Positions 36,244-50,704 of a stretch of DNA of 64,000 bases are shown piece by piece (within the stretch, counting starts at the first letter, position 1; every line of letters starts with the position of its first letter). This stretch comes from Ehretia macrophylla. Its lineage: Eukaryota > Streptophyta > Magnoliopsida > Boraginales > Ehretiaceae. The stretch covers positions 90,266,825 through 90,330,824 of the forward strand of contig CM075764.1 in the NCBI GenBank assembly GCA_037974665.1, read 5' to 3'. A program made the translations under genes and the position numbers. The notes under the pieces are model-generated. The model searched no databases and had not been told where the DNA came from. It was given only the letters and a program-made list of their open reading frames with translations.

Positions 36244-36441
36244 ATGATTCCGAAGGATGAACTGGATATGCACAGTTCCAATAAGATTTCATTCTTGAAC
36301 AAAAATTTATTTTTGGATTTATTTCATCTATTCCATGACCGGAACAAGGGAGAATCCAACTTTATCCATGGATCCTTTACTGATACTTATTCAATTGAAA
36401 GTATTGATCCAACTCAAAAATTATGTTTCGCAATTTCATAA
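36244..36441 (+). pseudogene. Probable plastid ycf2 fragment in nuclear DNA
   Basis: The frame [19 protein letters not shown] followed by [13 protein letters not shown] matches the conserved plastid ycf2 text as I remember it. Beyond DRNKG the remaining residues (about 30, ending TQKLCFAIS) do not continue in the ycf2 sequence I know, so this may be a rearranged insert. ycf2 is a very large plastid gene of about 2,200 codons, so only a tiny part is here and no function is expected. Confidence 0.55.
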
Positions 36442-37078
36442 TCCAATTTTTCAATTTCTATGTGATCCTTGAATAGTCCAAGTGCTTGAACTATAAGTAC
36501 TTATGAAAGGATGATCTTTTGTCCTGAAACTTAGACTAGATATGGAAAAGAATGAAGCATGTATCTTCAATTTACACCACTTAATAATGCACATATATCC
36601 CAGAAAAGAAAAAAAATTCCAGTGAACTCCAAGCGGCTTTGACCATATTGAATTCGCGAACTGCAACTTTATATAGAGGAATATTTGAATAGAAAACTTA
36701 GATTTATGTATAAATGCAATATGAATAGAAAAAAAAAAAATCAATTCATGGTCTCCAGAGAACACTGCATACATATTATTATGTTATATATCACATCTTT
36801 TTTCATCACCTTTTTATCACCTCCTGGCATGCCAATTAGTCAATATTTTTAATTCTCTTTCTTCTTATTAATTCTTTTTCTCTCTCTTCAATTTCTTTTT
36901 CTCTCTTCTTCTCTCCCTCTCAATTAATATTTACCATATCAAATCCCACTACCAAATTCAACTTAATTAACATTTACCATATCAAGTGTGTTTCTTGGCA
37001 GCAACAACTTCTTATCTTCTTCTTCTTCTCTCGGCAAAATCAAGCTATATATCCATCTCTGTTACTTTTACCTAGAGT
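36442..37078. other. No gene seen; CT-rich tract
   Basis: A CT/TTC-rich stretch runs at about 36855-37035 (TTCTTTTTCTCTCTCTTC, CTTCTTCTTCTTCTC). Nothing coding is recognised. Confidence 0.5.
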
Positions 37079-38054
37079 AAAATGCACCATACCCCTCTGT
37101 GTTTTCACAAAGTTGAATCATAAACTCTGTGTTTTAAAAAGTTGCGTTATAAACCATGTGTTATGGAAAACGTTGCATACACGCCCCAAACTCAAATTCT
37201 GTTTATCTCTGTTAGTTAGCCTTGTAAAAAGACAAAATTGTCCTCGTTTAAAGATAAATCCGTCAAAGGAGATATTTGCAACTTTTTTGATATCAGAAGG
37301 GGGTATTTATCACTTTTTCAATATTAGAGGGAGATATTTACAACATTTTTTATTTTGCAATATCAGAACCATGTGCTAGTCTACCTTCTAAGGAGATCTA
37401 CAACCTTAAACTAATAAATATCATTTAATTAAAAGAATAAAAAAACGTATAGCTTATATAACAGAACATTGATGTCTACCATAAAAAATATAAATCTTAT
37501 GCTTGAAGTTCAAAGTCATATTGCAACTAGCAATAATCGTACCTTCACTTAGAATCACGTTATTCTACAAGTAGATTAAAATCTTTAAATCAGTGCAAAA
37601 TCAACTTCAAATCGAAGGAAAATCACTTTGAAATAGTTTTTCTCTTTAGGATTGTCAATTTTTTTTTTTTTTTTTTTAATCTTTGAAGGAACAATTTACA
37701 TATTTATAAAAAAACATAGGGGCAATTAGAAACCTTATAAAAAACACAAGGGGCAATTTATAACCTTATCGAAAACACAAGGGGTCAGTTACAACCTTAT
37801 CGAACACACAAAGGGCAATTAGCAACTAATGTTAAAAAAAGTATTTTCGTCCTTCTGCATGTGTTTTAAAGCTTGATCAATGTCATACTTGCATTTCAAG
37901 CGTGTGTATTACACTCACGTTAAAATTGACAGAAAAATAGACGGTGGGGGGGTTATATGCAACGTTTTCCATAACACAGGGTTTATAACGCGACTTGTTA
38001 AAACACAGGATTTATGATGCAACTTTGTGAAAACACAGGGGGATATGGTGCATT
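37079..38054. mobile_element. Long-TIR non-autonomous element
   Basis: It has terminal inverted repeats of about 115 bp: the left begins GAGTAAAATGCACCATACCC and the right ends with its complement (38035-38054). Both arms carry CTGTGTTTTCACAAAGTTG and TGTTATGGAAAACGTTGCAT-type stretches. Inside are further diverged copies of the tip with GGGGCAATT motifs. The interior is AT-rich and non-coding. Only TA is shared by the flanks, so no convincing target duplication was found. The arms are about 90% identical by eye. Confidence 0.75.
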
Positions 38055-38238
38055 TTACTCTAATTTAAAATTACATTACTTGCGAAATATATTCATGTAT
38101 CCATTCATAATTGTTGACGCAAATTTATTACAAATAATAAATTTAATCTAATTAAATTTTAAACCGAGTTCTAGGATTACCTTCAACGCGAAATCCAAGT
38201 AGGATTCTTAGATGAGCTTCCCACACGTGAAGCCTCTA

Positions 38239-39218
38239 AGTGAAGTGAACCATACCCCCCTGTGCTTTGACATAAATGTATCGGTGTTACCTGTGTTTCA
38301 AAAACTAGCATAAGTAGTCCCTGTGTTTTGGTAAACTGCACAGGACCCCCCTGCTGTCCAAAAAATAGTTAATTTTGACAAAAATTGACATGCACAATCT
38401 TCAGATACAAATGGGTGGATGTTTTAATGTACACGTTTGCAATATAAATAAATTTTTGGACATTAATGCCCTTTCAAAAAATAAATAAAAATCACAAAAA
38501 AAAGAAAAACAAAAAAGAAATGGAAAATAGTCATCTTCCCCACCCAACCAGCACCCCCTACGCAGCTAGCCATCCCCCCAACCAGCCCCCTCAACGCACC
38601 CACCCAACCAGCCTCCCCTAACGTAAACAACAACTAAACTCTTGTTTTTTTTTTTAGTCAAAAAGCAAATGAACTCTCACATGGGTTCATTTGCCATGAA
38701 AAACAATAACAAAATTGTCGTGGGGATTAAGCTTCTGCAACATTCATGGCACTCAAGATTTAGCATCTTCCTCCTGCAATAGCATCACCATCCACCTCCA
38801 TCATCCAAACCACAAACCCATATTCATATGTTCATACATACATATTTATACATAGATTTAAAAATATACGTATATATACACACATATATACCCATAAAAC
38901 CAAATCCCCTATCCCCAACACCCTACAACACATACCATAAACCACAAACCCATATATACAAGACAATGAAAAAAAAAAGTATTAAACATATTTCATATTC
39001 GCTTTTGAGCCGTGAAAGAAAGAAAAAGGATCATATAGCCAAATTGCCTCTTCTTGCTGCGAGGGCCTTGCACGAAACCAAATCACCCCTCGCCCAATCA
39101 AGTACTTGTTGCTTCACTGGTAGCCCACTTAGGTTGTTTATGAATCTTGAGTTTTATTTGTATTTATATATGTTTGTACATATATGTATGTATGTGTATG
39201 TATTTTTATATTTTTTTC

Positions 39219-39294
<76 letters not shown>

Positions 39295-39530
39295 TTTTCT
39301 TTTATTTTTTTAGTTTAAACAAAAGAGAAAAGGCAAAAGGGAGAAATGAAAAAAATTCAGGGCATTTACGTCTTTTTATAAATACTGTTCCTTCTTTTGA
39401 ATGAAAAGTGACGGAGGAGGCACGTTTGCACTTTTACCAAAACACATGGACTACTTATGTTAGTTTTTGAAACAAAGGGGGCACCGATACACTTATGTCA
39501 AATCACAGGGGGGTCTGGTGCATTTCACCC
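38239..39530. mobile_element. Long-TIR element with microsatellite core
   Basis: Inverted arms of about 105-115 bp (about 38239-38350 and 39412-39530) share CCCCCCTGTG, TTTGACATAA, TGTATCGGTG, TTTCAAAAACTA and CATAAGTAGTCC. The interior holds a CCACCCAACCAGC tandem patch (38549-38630), dinucleotide ATAC/GTAT runs and a long (TA)n. Right of the right arm, copia gag sequence starts at once, so this element either sits in the copia element C or marks its left break. No clear target duplication is visible. Confidence 0.7.
39224..39292 (+). repeat. (TA)n microsatellite
   Basis: About 34 perfect TA units, preceded by TATG/TGTA-rich sequence from 39165. Confidence 0.97.
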
Positions 39531-42500
39531 TTCAAAAAATGGGGAGTTGAGAATTCAATTGTGAAAAGATGGTTGATCGGTTCCATGGACCAAAGCTTAA
39601 TTAGCAATTTCATCTGATTCCCAACAACAAAAGCAGTATGGGATACAATTGCTATGACCTATTTTGATGGCATAGACACTTCTCAAGTGTAAAATCTCAA
39701 GAGATAAGTAACCAGAATGAAACAAACTAGTAGGTCGATTGAGATGTATTACGACAACCTTCAAGGTCAGTGGAGGGAGATCGATTTTCGTCGCCCTAAT
39801 CCTATGAAATATGAAATAGATATTTCGAAATTTAATTCTATGTTACAAGAGGACAGGGTGTATACCTTTCTTGATGGATTGGATGATCGCCTGGATAAAG
39901 TCTGAAGTGATGTGCTCCAAATGAACCTATTCCCTAGTATGGAGCAGGCATATGCCTATGTTCGAAGGGAAGATTCAAGGCAGGCCATTATGATAATGAG
40001 GTCAAAGACCACGACAAGCACTGCTATGGCGTTTAAAGGAGGAACCAAGATAGTTGGACAATCTAGAGGTCAATGGGCACCTTCACTCCAAATGCTACAT
40101 GATGTAGCAAGTGAAGAGACTATGAAGAATGGGTTTTTACCTGCAAGTGGAAGCACAACGCAACTTCTCAACGCAAGTTAAAATCAGAAAGTGGAAGCTG
40201 TATACATTGTGGGAAAACAAAACATACCTGTGAAAATTGTTTTAAACTAAATAGATATCTAGAATGGTGGAATGAATTTTAGGCCAAAAAACAACGTGAG
40301 GCTGCTGGTAATAGTGGTTCTGGTTCAGTTGTTTTGACAAATACAGAACCATGGTTATCCTTTCTTTAGAGGGAAAGCCTACGAATTTTGTCAATGGGTC
40401 TACAACTTTCACTGACTCAGGTAAAGCCAATTATGCGCTATTTAGCTCCAATCAAAAGGATTGCCATGGATGGATAATTGACTCGGGGGCAACAAATCAC
40501 ATGACGTTTGACCCTAATGATTTTACTAGTACTACTAAACCAAGACGAGTCAGTATTGCCAATGTTAATGGGGTTACATACCCAGTTACAAGGGTTGGAA
40601 CAGTTGCTCTTTAATCTTCTCTTTCCCTATCAAATACCCTAATTGTTCTATCTTTCTCAAATAAATTGCTATCTGTAGGACATGTCACAGAGGAATTAAA
40701 TTATTGTGCACTAATCTATCCTAGTTTTTGCCTTATTCAGGATATTCTCATCAAGGAGATTATTGTTCGTGGTACTAAAAAAGCGGGGCTGTATTACATG
40801 AAAGATTACTAGCAAAGTTAATAATATGCAACATACATCGCCGGTCAAGCAAAGGTTGATTTGGTTGTGGTATCATCATTTGGGGCATCCATTATTTAGT
40901 TATTTGAAACACTTATTACTTGTTTATTTTCAAATGTACATGACTCAAATTTTAAATGTGACGTGTATATTTTAGCCAAGATTCATTGTGCATCTTACCC
41001 TGCACGTTCGAATAAGAGTAATCTCCATTTTGTTCTAATTCATTCAGATGTTTGGGGACCCTTCCCCATCTCTACTTCTTTCGACATTCGTTGGTTTGTG
41101 ACTTTTGTTGATGATTGTACACGAATGACCTGACTTTACTTGATGAAACATAAACACAAGGTGTTCAGTATTTTTCAAACCTTTTATACTATGATTCAAA
41201 CTCAATTTTCAACAAAAATCCAGATTCTTCGTTCTGACAATGGCGAAGAATATGACAACCATGATTTTTGGACTTATTTTCAGACTCATGGCATTATTCA
41301 TGAGACCACATATTCTCAGACACTTTAACAAAATAGGGTTGCGGAATGCAAGAACATACAAATTTCAGAAACTACAAAGGCTCTTCTCATTGGTGCTCAT
41401 GTACCTAGTAACTATTGGAGTGATGCAGTCATAACAGCTGTATATTTATTGAACCGAATGCCTTCTCAAGTGTTGAAGTTTCATACTCCACTTCAGACCC
41501 TTTCTAAACATGTCCCATTGCCCCCTCTTTTGATGCTTGCTTCTCGTATCTCTGGATGTGTTGCTTTTGTACATCTCCATAAAAATCAACGCACTAAGCT
41601 AGATCTATGTGTAGTTCGTTGCATCTTCTTAGTGTATGCTACACATAAAAAGTGATATCGTTGTTACCATCCTTCTACCCGGCGCACTTATGTTACCATA
41701 GATGTAACCTTTTTGGAATCTGAAACATTTTTCCAATTCCAGTATCCATTTCTCCTTTTTAGGGGGAGATATTGAGTGAAGAGCAGAATTCAACAAAGTC
41801 GGACAACCTGGAAACTTCAACTAATTGGTTAAGGGCTCCATTTGAACCATTTATCATAAGAGAAACAAAATAAGACGAAGGAGCAGTAGATGAATCTATG
41901 AAAATGAATGATGTTGTAACTGAAGCTGCGGATGAAGTTCTAAATGAAGATGAGGCTTAAAATAAAATTGAAGCACCCTTTCTTACTCCTCAATACTAGA
42001 AGATCAATTACCTTAGAATATTCTTCAGGTAAACTCTACTGCTCCTTTATCCCCTAGTAACACGCTGGATACTTCTACTTCTTATAGGTTGCCTTTTCAG
42101 CATAGTCGTGAAAAACTGCCGAACTGGTACACTCCTAATTATGAGGGAAAAAACTTAAAGTACCTAATTTTTAATCACATATCATCTCAGAGATTATTAA
42201 AACCACTTAAGGCATTTGTGAACAAGCTGTCCATCATTTATATCCTTAGCGGAGTACAAGAAGCTTTAACAGATCCAAAGTGGACTAAGGTAATAAAGGA
42301 AGAAATGGAGGCACAAGAAAAGAAATAAGATGTGGACCCTTGTTCCACAACCAAAAGGGAAGAAAACAATGAGATGCAAATTGTTGTTCTCTATTAAACA
42401 CAAAGCAGACGAATCTATTGAAAGGTACAAAGCAAGACTTGTGGCAAAGGAGTATACACAGACGTACGACAAAGATTATCAGGAGACTTTCTCTCTAGTG

Positions 42501-43658
42501 GCAAAACTAAATACTATCAGGGTATTGCTATCTCTTACAACAAATTTAGATTGGCCGTTGCATCAGTTTGATGTAAAGAACACCTTTCTTCAATGTGATC
42601 CCCATGAGAAAGTGTACGTGAATATTCTACCAGGGTATGTTGTATCTTCACAAACTGGAATCATGTCTCAACTAAAGAAGAAATTGTATGATTTAAAGCA
42701 ATCACCTCGTGCATAATTCGGGCGATTTAGTTTGGCTATGAAAAAGTTTGGTTTCAAGCAGGGCAATTCAAATCATATTCTATTTTTAAAACACCAACAA
42801 GGGAAGGTTAGAGCTTTGATAATTTATGTCGATGATATGATAATCACAAAAGTTGACATGAAGGAGTTTTCTTAACTTAAAAATTTTGTGTCAACCAAAT
42901 TTGAAATGAAAAACCTTGGAGGATTGAAGTATTTCTTGGGCATTGAAGTGGCTCAATCAAAGGAAGAGATATTTTTATCCCAAATAAAAAATGTGTTGGA
43001 CTTATTGTCCGAAACATGAATGCTTGATTGAAAGCCTGCCAAAATGCCGACTGCTCAAAATCATAGTTTGGGAGAGTATCTGGACTAGGCCCCTACGAAT
43101 AAAGAATGATATCAAGGGCTAGTTGGCAAGCTAATATATTTGTCATACACACAACTAGGTATTTCCTATGGTGTGATCTTGGTAAGTCAATTCATGCATT
43201 GGCCTAGTAAAGATCAGATGAATACTGTAACTCGAATTCTTCCCTACCTAAAATCTTCTCTTGGGAAAGGACTTATGTTCTGAAAGAATAATCATCTTAA
43301 CAAAGTTGGTTATACAAATGCTGATTAGTCAGGAAGTGTGATTGATAGAAAATCTGCCTCAGTATATTTTACCTTTGTAGGAGGCAATTTAGTCACTTGG
43401 AGGAGTAAGAAGTAAAAGGTATTTGCATTATCTAGCTCAGAAGTTGAGTTTCGAGGGATGTCCAAAGGTCTTTGTGAACTTTTTTGGTTAAAGAAGTTAC
43501 TTATAGAGATTGCTACACCTTTGGCTTTGTTATGAGTTTGTTTTGCGACAACAAATCAGCCATAGACATTGTTCATAATCCAGTTCAACATGATCGCACA
43601 AAACACGTTGAGGTGGGTAGACATTTCATTAAACAAAATCTTGAGGCCAATATAGTTA

Positions 43659-44504
<846 letters not shown>

Positions 44505-47500
44505 ATCCCCCACATGAATGAAAATGAACTAAAAAATGCAAAATGCAGACACATGAGAGAGAGTTCAAAAAGAAAGATACTGTTTCGAGATAGGTAGCTT
44601 TTGGCCTTGAATCTTCTCTAGTGAGAGCTATCGGATTTACTCGCTAACTAGTGAACGCGATGTTTTGAACTGTTCAGTTTTTGTGTAAACCAAGACAATA
44701 GAACTCACACAGCATCCTTCTAGACATTTCTAGGTTCTCACGGTTGTGTTCATTTTGGTCCTAAACAACTCCCAGTTTCATGAGTACTCTAGAGACTTCA
44801 GCTATTAAAATTCTCGTAGGAGCGGCCCACTCCCTACTCACATAGGTGATTACTTATTAAGAGTATCCCTGCAATACTCCACTTGGATTTTCCAAGATAT
44901 AAGTATCATTAAAAGCATAGCTTAGCCTAAACCACATGCAGGCAGCACTGTCTGCTCGTCATAGGAATAGGTAGGAGTATTACCCCCACAGTGCTTACAT
45001 TGAATTGTACATAATTCAGTTTTTTCCTTTGAACCTAGATCCAGGGATCTCCTGTCAACAAGGTAGGGTTTACCATTATGACAACTCTTTAAAATAGGCT
45101 TAAGACACATTCCCCTCGACGAATTATATACTTGCTCTCTATTTAAACTTTTCATAAGCGGATCCGCAATGTTATCTTTTGACTTTACATAGTCAATAAG
45201 GATAACCTCATTAGAGAGCAATCTTCTTACGGTTTTACATCCAAGACATATATGTCTAGACTTACTGTTTATATATATCACTTAGTGCCCTTCCAATTAA
45301 TGATTGACTATGGCAATATTTGCAAATAGTTGGCACAAGTTTTGGCCAATCAGCAATATCCTTTAAGAAATTATGAAACCACTCGGCTTCTTTTGTAGCC
45401 ATAAACTCAGATTCCACCGTGAATTTGACCATCTTGCTTAAAGGATTTCTATTGAGACAGCTGCACCCCAAAGAGAAAGACATATTCGCTTATGAATTTG
45501 AGTCTTTTACATCCGTAGATGTCTTCACTGGACTAACTTCTCAATACAATGAGATAGAGACTCGATTAATCCATCAGATATTTTGGTAATTTTTTAATTT
45601 CCAAAATATCATTTACTACACCTAAATGTTTCAAATCATAATTACTGGTCAACATAGTCTTAATGACATCGTTATTGCTTCCAATGACCAGCATGTCATT
45701 TACAAAAAGGCACATAATGACATCTTCTTGAGTAGAAATATGTTTGTCATATTCCTAAGTTCTCATGTTATTGTTGTGTAGCTTGTTTTCATCCACAATG
45801 ATTTTATAAGCTTACATACCTTCTTTTTATGGAACCATAGACCCCTCGGGTTGTTCCAAATAGATCTCTTCATCTGAGTCATTATTTAAGAAGGTTTTCT
45901 TTATATCCATCAGATGTATCTCACAATTATTCATAGTCGCAATGGCTATTAACTTCTAAGTAGAAGTTAATCTCGTAATTGGTGTACACGTGTTCAAGTA
46001 ATAAGGATTTTGCTTGCAATCCTCAATTACAAGTCTAGTCTTGTTCTTCCTTTAGAAAATTCATTTACGCCTTAAAAGTTAATTTTTGAAAGAAGGACTA
46101 CCAGTTTCCATATATAAAGGAATTAATCCACTAACAACAACCTTTTCTCAAGAGTTGTCATTATTTCCTTGATGGTACAAGCTCATCGAGACCAAAAGAC
46201 TTAGGCATTATAACACTCTTGCTATGTCTTGGTTCATCTTTATTGCATTTGATATTGCTTTTTCGCTATATCACTTTCATGACTACTACTCACAGTATCA
46301 TGAAGAACTGAATTCTTACAAGGATTGAATTTCTCAAAAATTCTACATCCTTGACTTTAAATACCTTTGACATGCATGTCCTCAATTTTTTGAATTTGTG
46401 CAAAAGAAATCTTGTATACCGCAATAAAGATGTAATCAATAGTCTTAAGGTCCAACCTCGACCATTCTAGGAGTAAGATCTCCTATTTCACCAAGATACC
46501 CCCACATTTTGAGCATTCAAAAAGGTGGTCAACGTTTCCAACCTTACATATGGGTATTTTGTTAAAATACTTGTGGGTTGCTTGTCAAAATAGCCTTTCC
46601 CCTCAAGAATTGAGGATATTTCAACAATGTGGTTTAGAACCTCATGTTTGAAATTTTGTAAATAAACCTTATAAACTCTTGTGCAAATATTTATAATAAA
46701 AAAATTAATAGAATACTTTTTCCTCCTTTCACTTGCACATACTTTAATTCACAATTATCATAGTGAATTTGTTCTTGATTTTGAAATCCTAAATAAGTTT
46801 CAAAGTCCTCGAACTTCTCATTAAGTTATAATTATTTTGTATCTTTGCATACTCCGCTATGCAAATAATCAAAATTCATTTGTTCTAATTTATCGTACTA
46901 TAAATTAGGAGTCTCCAATAAGTATATTGAAAAATTCTTTGTTTCCACAACAATTGGTACAAAGGTTTTTTAAACTCAATTTTAATAAATCATCACATAA
47001 GTACCTTCAATCCATGTATAAACACATATATACATATACCATATCCTTAGGAGTACATAACATTTTGTTATGTAGTTATTTAGACAAATAACTTCTACAC
47101 TATTACAATCACAGTATATAAATCCGTGCTCACACGAAAATACATATCATAATCACATTTATGAATTATATTTCATACTTAATAAATTCTCAAAAAGGTT
47201 TACCCAAAATATGATATTTTCAACTATCATATTTTTATATCCAATTCTTTGCTCCTTCCACTATTAGACTCAAGACCAATTTTGAGCAAACATTAGAATG
47301 AGAAAATATAATTTAACTCATTCATAAAACATAACTATAATCTCATTTTGCCTCTCAATAGACAATTTTTCTACCAAATAACACAAATAAAAGTCTTCTT
47401 TACTTTTATATTTATTTAGTCTTTATTTAATTAATACAAGAAAATCAATTAAATAAAGCACATACCAATGAGAATTATACACTCTTAAATAGAAATAATA

Positions 47501-47903
47501 TATAATACATAATTAAAGAGTAAAATCTCAATTATGATCTTCAATTTACGATCTCATCCAAATTTCTGCACTGTTAAGTCAAGCTAGTAACTTGACGTAG
47601 TGGGAAACAATCAAACAACCATGTATGATTTCGAAACCAAGCTTCTACAATTTTCTTTTTCTATAATGATTCACTGCAAGTCGTGAACAGACCACACTTA
47701 TTTTATGTTCTATAATGTGTGTCTCAAGCACAAAGCAACACATGCGTTTGACCATATAATCCAAAAGGTACGGGGTTGGAGTCTGTGCACAGTTACATGT
47801 TTTCATTTTATTTCTCAATCAGCATGCAATATAATAGCCACTACCGCCTATTCTCAACTGTCAAGTATTTATGGTTGTAAAACCATAACACAGGAAACGA
47901 ATA

Positions 47904-48045
47904 TAGCTTAGTGGTTAGGTAACGATTTCAAACTTATTGAGGTCTTGAGTTCTCAAGACATGGCAGCCTCAAGTTTGTGTTTCCCTTTTGTTCTAAAAAG
48001 ACATGTAGGCCATGCTGCACGTGGCCTTAATAAAAACAAAATAAC
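47904..48045 (+). mobile_element. Possible tRNA-derived SINE
   Basis: TAGCTTAGTGG at 47904-47914 is a perfect RNA polymerase III A-box. A B-box-like GGTCTTGAGTTC follows 26 bases later (47941-47952). The segment ends in an A-rich tail (ATAAAAACAAAATAAC, about 48030-48045). It lies inside element D. No target duplication was identified, so this stays tentative. Confidence 0.35.
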
Positions 48046-49278
48046 AACTCTCATTGTCTTGATAAAATAAAATAAGCAACATGCTGCACAACTTTCAATA
48101 AATGTGCTTACATTTATCAAGTAAATTACCTTGACCTGTTTGTTGACTACCTTATCTCCATATGGTAGATGGTCGATTAAGTAAGTGAAGACACAAACTT
48201 TGCATAATTTTATACTCCATTGCATGGTAGAAAGCAAACCAGACTGTAGCAAAGTTGCTAATATTAATCCCCCGTGATTCGCTGACTCATCAAAAGTGAA
48301 GTAGCCAATTAGAAAAGTTGACATTAGAATGCTAAATGCTTTCTTTTCCATAACTGCCATTTTCGCGTGTCTAAAGCCAGGTTGTGCATAAATCTTTAAA
48401 AATCATAGCTTTCACAATTTTAACCCATATTTCATGAAACTTGTACCATTAGATTCATAAAAAGTAGAATAGAATTATTCATATTAATTTCTCATACTTC
48501 ACAGAGACCCATTAACCAAATCTTATTTTTACTTTCCTTTCTTTATTGTCATTCTTTTCCTTGTCTTTCACCTGTAACTTCACTACCACTATTTTTCAAA
48601 CTTCGATTTTCACTAAGTTTGACACATGCACTTCGAAATCACAAGCATAATTGCACGCCACTCACACATAGCTAAACCATGGATCTTACATATAAGCCAT
48701 ATATGATATACTAACATACAATCCACCTATCTCAAGTCATTCAACATACATATCTTTCCTTCCAAGGTAAGCGCATTATACAGGTACACACATCTATTTT
48801 GTTTTTAAAAAAAAAAAAATTGTTCACATGTACATAATACAGTAATAATATTCTTACAGCTTGTTTTTCACTCATGCATGTATGACAACTACATACATCA
48901 ACTACATAGACTTACTACATACACAATACACACAGTACACATGTTCTATTTTCCAAGATTACATACTACAGCAAAAATGGTTGTACTCTATTTCATTTTA
49001 AGTGTGTTCGAATTTCTTAAAAGGAAATACAGTAACATATGAACAAAATGTACAAAACTATAATAGTATCCAAATCATCTAAATTTAAAGAAACTGAATC
49101 AGGAGCAGTATGCATATTACATAATTGTATTATACTATGATGCAAACCCGTATGCATCTTACTGTTATTATATGATAAGATATCTAATGTAATGTATTAA
49201 ACTTTATATGATGAGAACGCAAGCACTTGAAAGAATTATACATGCACCAGTTTAAAAAACCATTAAAAGTCTTAAGAT

Positions 49279-49984
49279 TGTTGGAAATAATTTATACAAA
49301 GTGCATGTATGATCTCAAAATTAAGAAATTTCTGCAATAAAATAAATTAGATTAACAGAATATATAACTGTAATTTAAAGATATAATTGGAAGGACAAAC
49401 CAGAGATAAACTGAGATCGAGGCCTGAATTTGATTCAGTTTCCTTAAGATTTTTATCGCCCCACTACGGTGCTTACGGTCTCTAGTGCAAGTCTCCCAGG
49501 ATACAACAATCTAACTTCTTGTAACAGCAGCACAACAAATTACAAGAACTGGCGAACCTAAAATTGTTGAACTCTCTCTAACTAAATTTTATGCCTGGAA
49601 GAACTAGTCGTCCAGATTTGTCCATGATGCATTCTCCAATAAAACAAAAAAATTTTAAAGAAAGACTCAATCCTCTCTATAGGACTTCACTTATTTCTTC
49701 TCTTCCCAGAGCAACACACGGCTCTATATATAAACACAAGGAGTGCAAAATAAAGACTAAGCATGATTCCAATGAGCATGCTTCTAACCAATATTCTCAC
49801 TTTAACAAAGTGAGCACAATAAAAGATGTGAGAGATTCCTCACATGCTCCTGACCAAGTATTATGACTCAACATGTTTCTGTCAAGCATGAAAATCAGAG
49901 AGCATGCTCACATAAAAGTAAGTGAGCAGAAAAGTAGTGTTGGACCACTACCAAAATAAATCATTTCCATTCATTTTTCTAACA
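49279..49984 (-). repeat. 5' LTR of copia element D
   Basis: 706 bp with the same ends as the left LTR. The usual Met-tRNA primer site is not evident just inside it, so the priming region is either diverged or of another type. Confidence 0.95.
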
Positions 49985-50211
49985 AAATATGCCAGATTCC
50001 ACCAAGTATACAAATGGAACCTAACCATACATGTCCTCCTTGAATAGATTCTTTTTTTTGGTTTCCAAAGGAATCTTGTTATGTTGTTTCCTTTTGTTAA
50101 ATTTAAAGATCAGTTGACAGATACACTAACAAAGGCTATTTCCAGTAAAGTATTCTACAACTTACTCGACAAGTTGGGCATTGAAGATATCTATGCACCA
50201 ATTTGAGGAAA

Positions 50212-50704
50212 AGTGTTGAAATAAGCTGTGGAAATTTTTTCTATGAGGCATGTGGCAAATTTGCCACATCCACATGTTAAGTTGTTATTTCATAAAACTA
50301 ATCCACATTAGTCTGTATCGTACAAATATGTTATATCAGAATGTCTGAAATTTTTCTTTTTACTAATTTGGCTTTACAGAGTTTTAAATAAATTATTATG
50401 ATGTCTCTACTTATGATAATTGGTTAACATTTGTCAACTAATTGAATCACTTTTTGTCTATGTGCATGTGACAAATTTGCCACATGCCTCATAGAAGAAG
50501 AATCCCAATCAAGAATAGAACAGAGTGATATCTGTGAATTATGTTTACCTTATTTGTGTTAGACTCCATATATTATGGGTCAACATCTATCATAGCCTAA
50601 ATTAGTGTACAACCGAGAAAAGCTCCTAGTATAAACTACATATGTACATGTGTTGTAAAGAGAAAATATACAAAAAATTATTCTGATACACCTATATTCA
50701 AACA
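50212..50704 (+). repeat. 3' LTR of copia element C
   Basis: It begins TGTTGAAATAAGC directly after a GAGGAAAAG purine tract and the end of pol. The right end near TATTCAAACA is approximate, because no second LTR is available for comparison. It contains an inverted repeat of about 29 bp (50241-50269 and 50465-50494). Confidence 0.65.

Noticed and set aside
38828-39404. Open frames of 161 and 85 codons on the + strand
   Set aside because: They run through the (TA)n microsatellite and CT/AT-rich core of a long-TIR element; the translation is repeated Tyr-Ile and not a protein.
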